The notes under the pieces are model-generated. The model worked only from the letters and a program-made list of their open reading frames with translations. It was not told the origin of the DNA and did not search any database. Both the position numbers and the translations under genes were made by a program. This document shows positions 18,023-27,448 of a stretch of DNA of 64,000 bases, in pieces (positions within the stretch are counted from its first letter, which is position 1; each line of letters opens with the position of its first letter). The DNA lies in contig NZ_CANLYI010000001.1 in assembly GCF_947495255.1 (NCBI RefSeq), positions 310,001 to 374,000 of the forward strand. Reading direction: 5' to 3'. The DNA is from an uncultured Winogradskyella sp. (GTDB taxonomy: Bacteria > Bacteroidota > Bacteroidia > Flavobacteriales > Flavobacteriaceae).

Positions 18023-19045
18023 TAAATTTTCTTTAAGAGAAGATTTTCTAATAATCAATTCTGGTTGCAGAACGATTTGTTGTGGTTTTGTAGTTAAATC
18101 TTTAGCGTCAACTTCGTCTAAAAATACTTTAGCAGATTTTTTTCCCATTTCTCTCGGAGATTGATCTACTGATGTTATTGATAACTCCATAAATTTGGTA
18201 AAAGGCTCGTTACTAAAACCGACAACACTTATATCTTCAGGTATTTTTAAACCTTGTTCCTTAATTTCTTGTATAGCACCAAGAGCAGTAAAATCACTGG
18301 AAGAAAATATAGCATCAGGAGGTGTTTTCATATTTAATAACAATTTTGTTACCCTTCTACCTTCATCGACTTTACTAAAGGTTTCAATAACTAAATCCTC
18401 ATCGAACTCTAGTCCAAAGTCTAGTATCGCTTGCTTATAACCTAAATAACGATTTTTAAATATTTCTAATGAACGATCATTAGATAAATGTGCAATACGC
18501 TTACAACCTTGTTCTATTAAATGTTTTGTAGCTTGATAAGACCCATTAAAATCATCTATGGTTATAGAACTTACACCAGGCAAGTCTTTTTTACGGTCAA
18601 AGAATATGAGCGGAACTCTTTTCTGAGACAACTTGTTAAACACATTATTTTTAGTTTTTGAATTTGATATTGACATTAAAATACCATCCACTTGAGCATT
18701 TAACAAAGAAATAATATTTCCTGTCTCTAAGATTTCTTGGTCGTGTGTTTGGCAAACTATAACATGATAACCTTTTGGATATAACTCTTCTTCAATACCA
18801 CGAATTACAGATGCAAAAAAGTTACTATCCATACGAGGAACAATAACACCTACGTTAAAACTTTTACCACTTTTAAGAGCTCTAGCAAGCGTATTTTGCT
18901 CATAATTCATCTCTACTGCAGTTTCTTGAATTAACTCACGCGTTTTTATACTTATTTTAGGATTGTTATTTAAAGCTCTTGAAACTGTTGCTGCAGTTAA
19001 GTTTAATTTTTTTGCAATATCATATATAGTCGTCTTTTTTTTCAT
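18011..19045 (-). CDS. LacI-family transcriptional regulator of the pectin locus
   Basis: 344 residues. The N-terminal helix-turn-helix TIYDIAKKLNLTAATVSRA is followed by the hinge helix NTLARALKSG, whose Leu side chains open the central CG of LacI operators. A periplasmic-binding-protein-like sensor domain covers residues ~60-335. It is the only LacI-type gene here and lies inside the pectin locus, convergent to its uronate operon. I infer that it reads the palindrome TGTAATCGATTACA found at the pectin promoters and that a pathway intermediate releases it. The ligand cannot be read from sequence. The inverted repeat 25 bp upstream of its start may serve autoregulation. Confidence 0.93.
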   Translation of the reverse strand: MKKKTTIYDIAKKLNLTAATVSRALNNNPKISIKTRELIQETAVEMNYEQNTLARALKSGKSFNVGVIVPRMDSNFFASVIRGIEEELYPKGYHVIVCQTHDQEILETGNIISLLNAQVDGILMSISNSKTKNNVFNKLSQKRVPLIFFDRKKDLPGVSSITIDDFNGSYQATKHLIEQGCKRIAHLSNDRSLEIFKNRYLGYKQAILDFGLEFDEDLVIETFSKVDEGRRVTKLLLNMKTPPDAIFSSSDFTALGAIQEIKEQGLKIPEDISVVGFSNEPFTKFMELSITSVDQSPREMGKKSAKVFLDEVDAKDLTTKPQQIVLQPELIIRKSSLKENLKTD

Positions 19046-19069
19046 TGAAAATATTTGTAAAAAGTAAAC

Positions 19070-19083
19070 CGGTAAAATTACCG
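19070..19083. promoter_or_regulatory. Inverted repeat upstream of the LacI-type regulator
   Basis: CGGTAAAATTACCG is a perfect 14-bp palindrome 25 bp before the regulator start, with a T run on the plus strand. It could be an operator for autoregulation or a small hairpin. It differs from the AATCGATT pectin operator, so a second regulator is possible. Confidence 0.4.
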
Positions 19084-19134
19084 ATTTTTTTTATAATTAG
19101 CCTTTATTTTCAATTGTAAATTTATTGATTTCAA

Positions 19135-20463
19135 CTAATAACTATTACCGCATTTAACTAATAATTGATTGGCATATACTTCGATATTCGAGTAATTTAT
19201 ATTTAAGGTATTTAAATGTGAGTCTTTGGTATTACAATCTAGTTTTAATTTTCTTTCCCATTTATTTGGTATACCGTCATTATCAGTATCCTTCATTACT
19301 TTCTTAATCTTTAAAATTGGCCATCCACCAACGTCTTCTTGCGAATCAATAATGCCATTCTTATAAGTAGCATCGCCATTCTTTACGGTTTTTATAATTC
19401 TGGCGTCCACAGAATCTCTATTAATACTTAATCCAGCATGTTTTAAGACCTTTGTTAGTGCTTCTTCTGCATTAGACGTTTTAATATTGTAATCAATACT
19501 AACAGCTTCATTTAGTTTAGTAAGTTCTGGGTTTTCACATTGAACACCACCGTCCCAATTGTTAGCAGTTACGCGTTCATCACCAAACACAAAATTTCCA
19601 TTTACATAAAAATCTCCGTATGGTTTTGATGGACTTACAATTCTATTCACTTTTGATGATGTGGTTGCTGGTCCTGGTTTAAAATAATTATTAACTAAAT
19701 TGTAAGTACCATTTTCACCACCATAAATACTATTTTCTCCCCAATTATAAATCACATTATTTCGGAAATCTACAAATTCATTTTGAGAATTTTCTGTTGT
19801 TTTAGAACCACTAAATCTAGGATTCCTACTATTATTACTTACTAGTAAATTGTGATGAAATGACGCCTTTACTCCTCCCCAAATACCACCATATCCGTGT
19901 GCTCCCTTCTCATGAACTGACCTATTTAACGCTTCAGAAATAATACACCATTGAAGCGTAAAATTCTTATTATTATAAAAAGAAGCATTTTCATCAGTAG
20001 CCCAACTAATAGAGCAGTGATCTATGATTACATTTTCAGTACTTCTGCAACCTAATGCATCACCTTCAATGTTATTTATGTCACCCATTCTAAACCTAAT
20101 ATATCTTAAAATAACATTATTTGCTTTGATAGATACTGGGTAACCTTTAATTGTAATTCCATCAGCTGGAGCTGTATGACCAAGAATACTAACATCTCCT
20201 CTATTAATATCTAATTTTGATTTTAGTTCTATAGTCCCAGAAATTTCGAAAATTATTATTCTAGCTCCTTTTTTTAGTATCCCTTTTCTTAAACTTCCTT
20301 CACCATCGTCATTTAAATTAGTAACCTTATATATAAAACCACCTCGCCCACCTTTAGCGTACTTTCCAAAACCTTCTGCTGTGGGAAAAGCTAATTCTTG
20401 TCCAAAACTTAAACCACTAAATAATATAAAAACTAGTACTGTTAGTTTTTTTCTGAGAATCAT
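19135..20463 (-). CDS. Secreted PL1-family pectate lyase
   Basis: 442 residues from the start at 20463, which directly precedes a clean signal peptide (MILRKKLTVLVFILFSGLSFGQ). An upstream in-frame ATG at 20526 adds only a non-signal tail that overlaps a hairpin. Right-handed beta-helix motifs are present: FPTAEGFGKYAKGGRGG, VIIDHCSISWATDENASF, and SFHHNLLVSNNSRNPRFSG, the last holding the conserved Arg-x-Pro-Arg of this PL1 group. Near the C-terminus DTDNDGIPNKWE looks like a calcium-binding repeat. No type IX sorting domain is seen, so it may act in the periplasm. It would cleave demethylated homogalacturonan. It lies downstream of the SusC/D operon, behind a hairpin. Confidence 0.88.
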   Translation of the reverse strand: MILRKKLTVLVFILFSGLSFGQELAFPTAEGFGKYAKGGRGGFIYKVTNLNDDGEGSLRKGILKKGARIIIFEISGTIELKSKLDINRGDVSILGHTAPADGITIKGYPVSIKANNVILRYIRFRMGDINNIEGDALGCRSTENVIIDHCSISWATDENASFYNNKNFTLQWCIISEALNRSVHEKGAHGYGGIWGGVKASFHHNLLVSNNSRNPRFSGSKTTENSQNEFVDFRNNVIYNWGENSIYGGENGTYNLVNNYFKPGPATTSSKVNRIVSPSKPYGDFYVNGNFVFGDERVTANNWDGGVQCENPELTKLNEAVSIDYNIKTSNAEEALTKVLKHAGLSINRDSVDARIIKTVKNGDATYKNGIIDSQEDVGGWPILKIKKVMKDTDNDGIPNKWERKLKLDCNTKDSHLNTLNINYSNIEVYANQLLVKCGNSY

Positions 20464-20497
20464 ATTTTTTTGTTTTAATTGTAAGAAGAATAAAAAT

Positions 20498-20536
20498 GAA
20501 AAAAGGAGAAATGTTTCTTCAAACATACCTCCTTTT
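20498..20536 (-). terminator. Terminator of the pectin SusC/SusD operon
   Basis: On the minus strand AAAAGGAG and ATGTTT pair with matching arms around the loop GAAG, with one two-base internal bulge, and end in six T. It lies 27 bp past the stop of the third operon gene. The PL1 lyase gene starts about 35 bp further on and is probably expressed by read-through. Confidence 0.75.
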
Positions 20537-20562
20537 AAAGACTAACTTAATCTATTAATCTA

Positions 20563-22116
20563 TTACTGCCTCCAACGCGGATCACCAACTTGGTTGTCTA
20601 TAAGTGTTTGTGTTGTAAGAGTAAAGTCACCTTCTGTTGGGTTTGTAAACCCTGGATCTAAAGTTGTATAACTTGTTGTATTATCAAATCTTAATACACT
20701 AGAGTCGAACATTGTTGGTGCATTAAAATAATTATTGTTATTAAAGTCAATAAACTCATCTGTTCTAGTTTGATCAGAAAAACCTTCTGAATCTGTATCC
20801 GCTATTAGTGTATTTTGAACTATAATATCATTAGTTTGAAATCTAATATATAATATCCTCTTGCTTGAAGAGTTAGAACATGCATATAACGTACAACTAT
20901 CTAAAGTTACATTACAAACTAACCCAGTTTGAGTTGAAGTACCAGCATCATCAATTCTAAAGAAGTCACGTCCAGGCGCGCAATTATTAAATGTACTTGT
21001 ATTAAAATTCACATTTAATACATCTGAATTTCTAAAGTCAAAGAAATCACCTCCACTTGTTAATACATTAGTAACTACACAATTTTCAACTGTAACTAAT
21101 TGAACAATTGCATCAGTCTCATTTCCTGCAATAAAAGATCTATTATAATCGTGAATATTGCAACCGCTCACTAATAATGAATCATATGCACCAGCTGCAC
21201 TATACCTAACAACATCAGTTAATTCCGAAGCAATATCACCCGTTAAATCCAAGTCAATTAGACTAACATCTGTAGCTCCTGTAACAATAGAAAAACTAAC
21301 TTTCAATAGTGGCTTATCAAAACTTAACAGTCCTCTAATAGTCAATGGCTTATCTATTACTATTGTACCTATTTGATCCGTATAATCACCTTGTTCTAGG
21401 ACTAAAACATCTCCTGGTAGAGCATCTGCTACCATTTGAAATATATCATCAGTTGGAGTAACTAAAACACCATCGCCAATATCTATACCCGTTGTAAACA
21501 TTTGAACACCTCTTATATTAGTATCATTTAATAACTGGGCGGTATAATCTGTTTCACCTATTAACCCTGAAATTGTTGCAATTCCGTCAGCAATTTCTTG
21601 TGCTGATAACGCATAGCTAATATCACCAGGCGTAACCAATATTTCGGTTACAGCACTATTTGCAACCCATCTTAATGTCGCTGCGGTAGCTAATATATCA
21701 CCGGGCTCTATAGTTAGAAAAAGTTGCTCTGTTAAAGTTGTTTCTGTTGTTGTTGCATAAGTTGAATCCTCTAACCCTCTAGAACTTAAAGCCTGTACTC
21801 TTATATAATATACTGTCTCTCCTATTAATTGAATTTGTACAGGTAATTCATTTGACGAAACATTAACCGACTCTACAATTGATGAAAAATCTACATCTTC
21901 ACTAACTTCTACTAAATAGTTTTCTACGTTGTCATCCTTAGTCCAATTAAGTTCTACAATAGTTTGATTTCTAATAATTGACGTTAAGCCTACAGGAGCA
22001 AACTCTCTAGAAATATCAAGTTCATCTATTAATTCGTCATTCTTATCACATCCAGAAAATGTTAGTAATAAAACCATAACTATTAATATGGATTTAAAAT
22101 TGTGCTTTGTTTTCAT
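20563..22116 (-). CDS. Surface lipoprotein with FN3-like and parallel beta-helix domains (DUF4957/DUF5123 type)
   Basis: 517 residues. The lipoprotein signal ends at F-S-G-C, followed by DKNDE. Residues ~40-215 read as two fibronectin-III-like domains (LNWTKDDNVENYLVEVS, VYYIRVQALSS). The rest, from about 225, forms a parallel beta-helix beginning DIFQMVADALPGDVLVLEQG and containing many N-rich rungs. This is the architecture of DUF4957/DUF5123 proteins that accompany SusC/D in pectin loci of Bacteroidota. No lyase catalytic set is obvious. I read it as a surface pectin-binding protein taking the place of SusE, third in the operon 27 bp after SusD. Confidence 0.75.
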   Translation of the reverse strand: MKTKHNFKSILIVMVLLLTFSGCDKNDELIDELDISREFAPVGLTSIIRNQTIVELNWTKDDNVENYLVEVSEDVDFSSIVESVNVSSNELPVQIQLIGETVYYIRVQALSSRGLEDSTYATTTETTLTEQLFLTIEPGDILATAATLRWVANSAVTEILVTPGDISYALSAQEIADGIATISGLIGETDYTAQLLNDTNIRGVQMFTTGIDIGDGVLVTPTDDIFQMVADALPGDVLVLEQGDYTDQIGTIVIDKPLTIRGLLSFDKPLLKVSFSIVTGATDVSLIDLDLTGDIASELTDVVRYSAAGAYDSLLVSGCNIHDYNRSFIAGNETDAIVQLVTVENCVVTNVLTSGGDFFDFRNSDVLNVNFNTSTFNNCAPGRDFFRIDDAGTSTQTGLVCNVTLDSCTLYACSNSSSKRILYIRFQTNDIIVQNTLIADTDSEGFSDQTRTDEFIDFNNNNYFNAPTMFDSSVLRFDNTTSYTTLDPGFTNPTEGDFTLTTQTLIDNQVGDPRWRQ

Positions 22117-22143
22117 AATAATTTATTTCTTATTAATTATTTT

Positions 22144-23931
22144 CTAATAGCCATAATCGTTGACTAACTTACCATTACTTCCATCAATAAACACTTGCCA
22201 TATTGGCCAAAACTGTCTATCATCTGGATTCACTCCAGGTTTGAAAAGAGAATTTATCATTTCATCTTCTAGTGTTACCCAACTAAAAGCAGAATATTCA
22301 GCTCCTGGATCTATGTTTTCATTTCTGTTTAATCCATAAATATCTATACTCTCATCATCATCTTCATATTTGTAATACAATGTTGATGGCACATCACTAT
22401 ATTCACCTGTACGATTCTTTAGATTAAACATCTTTACTTTGGCTTCTTCTAAATTAGAGCCTAATAAATTCCAACGGATAAGATTTTGTTTACGTATCAT
22501 TTCACCCGTAAATTCAAATAAGTATTCATCAACAATAGCATCAAACATTTCTTGCGAACTTGATAAGCCATCAACATAAGAATCAACTTTTTCTGCATGT
22601 AAATTAGAAGGAAATGCTCTTCTTCTTATTTCCTTTAAATATTCAGCAGCAGCTCCAGCTCCTTGCAATTCATTTGCAGCTTCTGCAGCAATTAAAAGAA
22701 CCTCAGCATAACGCATGTAAATTTTATTGACACCATCATCATTTGATGAAGTTACATAACGATTCATCCACTCATATCTATATTTCCCAAAATACCACGT
22801 ATTTAAGTTTACGAGTTCTTGTTTTGCTGTTCCATCAATTGGATTTCCCCATTGGTATGGAACACAACTAACATCTCTACGACTATCTTGTTCATCAAAA
22901 TCATAAAAAACGGTAGGTAATGGACCTGCAATACCACCTCTGGCCTGACCTGTATGCTGATCAACACCCCTATGTCTTACAGCGAATGAAAACAAAACTC
23001 TTCCTCGACCATCTGAAAAAGGTATTTCCCATAAAGATTCACCTCCAGCTGTTATAACTTCTTCATTATATTTTTTCCAAAAACTTTCAAATGATGGTTC
23101 TAAATGAGCACTACCACTCTCAATTACATCTGTAGCCTCATCTAAAGCCAGTGCATACATACTTTCTACTGAAAGTTCTGAGTCATTGCTTCGTCTCACG
23201 CCATCCGGATATTGTTGAAAACCACTAGCAACCATTGCTAAACGTGCTCTTAAACTTTTTACAAAAGTTTTATTTATGCGTTCTACGGAATTAGTAGCTG
23301 CAGTCTCATTTGGCCATGCTACTAATGTAGACGCCTCTCCTAAATCTGCAATAATTTGCTTATAAATAATATCTCTACTAGACTTTTCTAAATATATAGT
23401 TTCTGAATTTATTGGTTCAAAACGCGCAGGAACATCTCCCCAAGCTTTCATTAAATCAGCATAATAAATTGCTCTCAATGTTAAAGCCTCGCCTAACAAT
23501 TGACCTAATTCCGTATTTGGCTGAGGACTGCCAAAATTCCTTAATCCTCTAATACATATATTTGCTCGTTCGATTCCTTTATACATCATTGCCCAAGCAT
23601 TATTTGTAGAATTCATTTGAGAATTATTAGGCTTGGCATCATATATCATTAATTCTCCTTGAGAACTACCAGCATCATCTGAGCTATAGTTCCATTCAAT
23701 ATCAGTATTAAATCCATAAAATGGAATAAAACGCCCTCTGTAAGAATTAGTTTGCCCAAAAGGCTCCATAATTCCATCTACAGCTCCTCTTGCTAAACCA
23801 GGTGTAGAGAATATTATTGACTCATCTAATGAAGACTGAGCTGGTGCGTCTAAAAAGTCCTCATCAAACTCTTGGCAAGAATTTAAAATTCCAGCTAGTA
23901 AAATTCCTGAAATAATTATTATTTTTTTCAT
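22144..23931 (-). CDS. SusD/RagB-family lipoprotein, pectic oligosaccharides
   Basis: 595 residues. The lipobox is L-N-S-C, followed by QEFDEDFLD. SusD features include the ALTLRAIYYADLMKAWGDVPARF helix pair near residue 160, KIYMRYAEVLLIAAEAANEL near residue 405, and the RKQNLIRWNLLG segment near residue 505. It caps the SusC receptor encoded 19 bp upstream. Substrate is inferred from the pectin enzymes around it. It is longer than the SusD of the starch locus and not closely similar to it. Confidence 0.93.
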   Translation of the reverse strand: MKKIIIISGILLAGILNSCQEFDEDFLDAPAQSSLDESIIFSTPGLARGAVDGIMEPFGQTNSYRGRFIPFYGFNTDIEWNYSSDDAGSSQGELMIYDAKPNNSQMNSTNNAWAMMYKGIERANICIRGLRNFGSPQPNTELGQLLGEALTLRAIYYADLMKAWGDVPARFEPINSETIYLEKSSRDIIYKQIIADLGEASTLVAWPNETAATNSVERINKTFVKSLRARLAMVASGFQQYPDGVRRSNDSELSVESMYALALDEATDVIESGSAHLEPSFESFWKKYNEEVITAGGESLWEIPFSDGRGRVLFSFAVRHRGVDQHTGQARGGIAGPLPTVFYDFDEQDSRRDVSCVPYQWGNPIDGTAKQELVNLNTWYFGKYRYEWMNRYVTSSNDDGVNKIYMRYAEVLLIAAEAANELQGAGAAAEYLKEIRRRAFPSNLHAEKVDSYVDGLSSSQEMFDAIVDEYLFEFTGEMIRKQNLIRWNLLGSNLEEAKVKMFNLKNRTGEYSDVPSTLYYKYEDDDESIDIYGLNRNENIDPGAEYSAFSWVTLEDEMINSLFKPGVNPDDRQFWPIWQVFIDGSNGKLVNDYGY

Positions 23932-23950
23932 CTTTTAAAAAATGTTTAAA

Positions 23951-26900
23951 TTAAAAATTTAGGTTTAATCCAAATACGACTTGTCTACTTCTTGGATATG
24001 GAGAATAATCCACACCAGGAGTTAATGGAGTATTTCTTCTAGTTGAAACCTCTGGGTCCAATCCTGAATAATTAGTAATAACAAAAACATTATTAGCCGT
24101 TACATATAGCCTTAGTTTAGAAATACTTAAACCAGATAATGCAGAATCAGGAAGTGTATAACCTAACGTTAATGTGTTTAATCTTAAGAAAGAACCATCT
24201 TCTACAGCCCAATCACTAAACACACGGTTTTGCATGTAAGGCGACCACATAGATGTATTTGCGTTAAGCGCCTCTAACTGAGAAGGGTCTGTAACTAACT
24301 GTCCTGTTGACGGATCTAAATTTGTCCATCTATTTCCGTCAGCCATTAATGTTGTTAAATTTCTATACTGACCATTTTGATTGGCTGTATTAAATTCTAT
24401 TTTATTAGCATTGTATATATCATTACCTACACTCCAGTTAAAAGCTGCGGAAAGATCAAAACCATAAACACGCGCATTTAAAACCATACCACCTGTATGG
24501 GTTGGGTTTGCATTACCAATAATTGAATTATCATTTACATCTACAATACCATCACCATCAATATCTTTTAATTTCATTGAGCCTGGTATTACGTTACCTA
24601 TAACTGCACTATTGTCAGCTACACCATTCTTTAACGTATAAACACCAGATGTTGCATCATAATCAAAATCTGACACTTCATATCTTCCGTCACTTTGATA
24701 ACCATACATTAAGCCAATTGATTGACCAACTTGTACAAAATAATCATTTCCAATTTGAGTGGAAGCCCAATTAGTGTTTGTTCCAAAATCCTCTAGCTCA
24801 CCAAGCGAATTAATGCGGTTTTTATTAACTCCAATATTAAATGAAACATTTAAACCAACGTTTTTCTTTTCTATTGCATTTATATTTAACGAAGCTTCAA
24901 AACCGGTATTTTGAATCTCACCTATATTTCTATATTGACTATCATATCCAGTTCCTGGTGTCGGAAATCTAATTAACAAATCTTCAGTTACATTCTTATA
25001 CATTTCAAAAGAACCACTTACTTTCCCACCTAATATTCCAAAATCTAATCCAAGGTTTTGTGACACTGTAGTTTCCCATTTTAAATCAGGATTAGCTAAA
25101 TACCTCGAGGCCGACCAATAATTATCAATTCCATTTAAATAAGAAGTATTTGATGATTCAAAATTTTGAACGGTTTGACCTGCAGGAATATTATTATTAC
25201 CTGCCTGCCCATAACTAACTCTCAGTTTAAGTAAATCTAACCAATTAGTATCACTAAAAAATTCTTCTTCAGAAATTTTCCATGCAGCAGCAGCAGATGG
25301 AAAATATCCCCATTGATTGTCACCTAAAAACTTACTAGAACCATCAACACGATATGTTGCAGTAAACAAATAACGGTTTTTAAAATCGTAATTTAAACGC
25401 CCAAAAAATGACAGTAATTTATCATCAGGACTATAAAAATTATTAACAGATAAAGGTGTACCCTGTGTTGTTAAATTTATTGTAGTTTGAAAAGCAAAAT
25501 CTTCAGGAAATCCCTGAATTTCACTTGTGACTCTATTATCTTTTGAAACTATCATTTCTTGACCTAATAATAATTTTAGACCATGATCCTCACCCATATG
25601 TTTTACAAAATCATAATTTAGTGTATTAGAATTTCTAAAGCTTTCCCTTTTTCTATCTCTAATAATTAAAGCAGGCATTCCTTGATTTTCAGCAGATGGT
25701 CTATTGTTAGCATAATAAGTTGATCTTCCATAGTACCTATAGTCCAAATCATTTCTTTTATTTAAACCTACATCACTTCTAAATTTTAGATTATCAATAA
25801 TTTTCCAAGAAAAACTACCTAACATATTAAAATTCTCAGCCAATTGTCTTCTTTGATTATCTGCAACCGCCACAAAAGGATTTACTAAATAACCAGAAAC
25901 CGCCTCGTCTGTATTAGTTGTTGTTAAACCAGGCAGTGGTATTGGAGAATAACCTACACTATGCCTAAGACGCGCATCAGCAGAAGAAACTTCATTTTGT
26001 TCATTAGCTCCACCACCATTAACTTCGGTGTCAGCATAACGCATTGTAAATGACAAATCTATTTTCTCACTAGCTTTACTCTTAAGCGCTAACGACAAGT
26101 TATTTCTTTTAAAGTCTGAACCTATCATAATAGCTTTTTCATCGTAAAGCGCGTAATTAAAGTTATAACTAATTTTTTCAGAACCGCCTCTTATGGCTAA
26201 ATCACGGCTATTTACTTCTCCGGTTCTACCATATATTTGCTTCTGCCAATCATTACCCTGCATACCAACGTATTGATCATAGTCTTGATACAATCCAAAA
26301 TACTGCTCATAGCTTTGTGGCTCATCGTCAAGTAATGCATATTCGTATTGCCATTTAACATAATCTTCTGGACTAAGCACATCTATTGTTTTTGCTATCT
26401 GCTTTACACCATAAAACATATTATAATTAACCGAAATTTTTCCTGACTTCCCACTCTTCGTTGTAATAATTACAACACCATTTGCACCTCTAGAACCATA
26501 GATAGCAGTAGACGAAGCATCTTTTAGAATACTAATATTTTCGATATCTGTTGGCGAAATATCACTTAGACTATTAATAGGAAAACCATCAACAATTATT
26601 AAAGGAGAACTATCCTGGGTTAGAGATCCAGCACCTCGTACCCTAATTTGTATCTCAGAATCAGGAGAACCTTCTGCTGAAAGGACCTGAACACCGGCTA
26701 AACGACCTGTCAATGTTTCAGCTACACTTGATATCCCTTGCTCTTTTAAGTCACTACCTCCTATAGAAACAACAGAGCCTGTTAAGTCAGATTTTTTTGA
26801 TGTTCCATAACCAATAACAACAACTTCATCCAAAGACTCTAAACTAGGCTCAAGGACAATATTAATTATTTTTTTACCAGAAACTTTCACCTCTTGAGTG

Positions 26901-27205
26901 GTATACCCAATATACGAAAACACCAAAATAGCATCAGGATCATTAACACTTAATGAATAATTACCATCAAAATCAGTAGAAGTTCCTTTTGAAGTTCCTT
27001 TAAGCAATACACTTGCTCCTGGCACAGGCCCTAAATCTTCGGCAGTTACTGTCCCAATAACCGTAAGGTCTTGAGAATATAGAAAAGAACTGCCAAAAAC
27101 AAATAATGCGAATAGCATCAACGATGAAGATTTTACAGTATAAAATCTTTTTGCCTTCTTTCCACTAGAATAGAAAAACAAAAAATCAGTTAGATTGTTA
27201 AACAT
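23951..27205 (-). CDS. SusC-family TonB-dependent receptor, pectic oligosaccharides
   Basis: 1084 residues. After a signal peptide (cleavage likely near FLYSQ, about residue 45) comes a carboxypeptidase-regulatory-like domain (VIGTVTAEDLGPVPGASV). Next is the segment LDEVVVIGYGT, typical of SusC, then the plug with PLIIVDGFPINSL and DASSTAIYGSRGANGVVII, and a ~850-residue barrel ending in VVFGLNLNF. It imports pectin fragments across the outer membrane with TonB energy, lidded by the SusD encoded downstream. Its promoter carries the pectin operator 36 bp before the start. It is divergent from the PL1 lyase gene, with which it shares a 243-bp control region. Confidence 0.96.
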   Translation of the reverse strand: MFNNLTDFLFFYSSGKKAKRFYTVKSSSLMLFALFVFGSSFLYSQDLTVIGTVTAEDLGPVPGASVLLKGTSKGTSTDFDGNYSLSVNDPDAILVFSYIGYTTQEVKVSGKKIINIVLEPSLESLDEVVVIGYGTSKKSDLTGSVVSIGGSDLKEQGISSVAETLTGRLAGVQVLSAEGSPDSEIQIRVRGAGSLTQDSSPLIIVDGFPINSLSDISPTDIENISILKDASSTAIYGSRGANGVVIITTKSGKSGKISVNYNMFYGVKQIAKTIDVLSPEDYVKWQYEYALLDDEPQSYEQYFGLYQDYDQYVGMQGNDWQKQIYGRTGEVNSRDLAIRGGSEKISYNFNYALYDEKAIMIGSDFKRNNLSLALKSKASEKIDLSFTMRYADTEVNGGGANEQNEVSSADARLRHSVGYSPIPLPGLTTTNTDEAVSGYLVNPFVAVADNQRRQLAENFNMLGSFSWKIIDNLKFRSDVGLNKRNDLDYRYYGRSTYYANNRPSAENQGMPALIIRDRKRESFRNSNTLNYDFVKHMGEDHGLKLLLGQEMIVSKDNRVTSEIQGFPEDFAFQTTINLTTQGTPLSVNNFYSPDDKLLSFFGRLNYDFKNRYLFTATYRVDGSSKFLGDNQWGYFPSAAAAWKISEEEFFSDTNWLDLLKLRVSYGQAGNNNIPAGQTVQNFESSNTSYLNGIDNYWSASRYLANPDLKWETTVSQNLGLDFGILGGKVSGSFEMYKNVTEDLLIRFPTPGTGYDSQYRNIGEIQNTGFEASLNINAIEKKNVGLNVSFNIGVNKNRINSLGELEDFGTNTNWASTQIGNDYFVQVGQSIGLMYGYQSDGRYEVSDFDYDATSGVYTLKNGVADNSAVIGNVIPGSMKLKDIDGDGIVDVNDNSIIGNANPTHTGGMVLNARVYGFDLSAAFNWSVGNDIYNANKIEFNTANQNGQYRNLTTLMADGNRWTNLDPSTGQLVTDPSQLEALNANTSMWSPYMQNRVFSDWAVEDGSFLRLNTLTLGYTLPDSALSGLSISKLRLYVTANNVFVITNYSGLDPEVSTRRNTPLTPGVDYSPYPRSRQVVFGLNLNF

Positions 27206-27240
27206 GAAATTATTGTATTTAGTTTATAAATTAATTTTTA

Positions 27241-27285
27241 TGTAATCGATTGCACAAATTTATTGTTAATTTTCAAATACACAAA
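27241..27285 (-). promoter_or_regulatory. susC promoter with LacI-type operator
   Basis: Read on the minus strand: a -33 TTTG (27285-27282), 19 bp, the -7 box TAAATTTG (27262-27255), then directly the operator TGCAATCGATTACA (27254-27241). The ATG is 35 bp further. All three parts match expectation, and the box-operator junction is the same as at the kduI promoter. Repression by covering the start site is the simple reading. Confidence 0.85.
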
Positions 27286-27375
27286 TTTTTGTTAACATTT
27301 TTTTAGAATAATAATAATTCCTTGAAAAATTAAGTTTTTCTCAATTTTAGGTTCTCAATCATAATTTTATGACAA

Positions 27376-27421
27376 TTGCTAGAAAATAATTAATTTGTAC
27401 ATACTTTTGTAATCGATTACA
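27376..27421 (+). promoter_or_regulatory. Promoter and LacI-type operator of the PL1 lyase gene
   Basis: TTG at 27376-27378, a 23-bp spacer, and the -7 box TACTTTTG at 27402-27409. The perfect palindrome TGTAATCGATTACA spans 27408-27421 and overlaps the last two bases of the box. The start codon is 27 bp downstream. The overlap differs by two bases from the kduI and susC sites, where the operator begins just after the box. Confidence 0.82.
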
Positions 27422-27448
27422 TTATCTGTAAATAACATTCAATATTAT

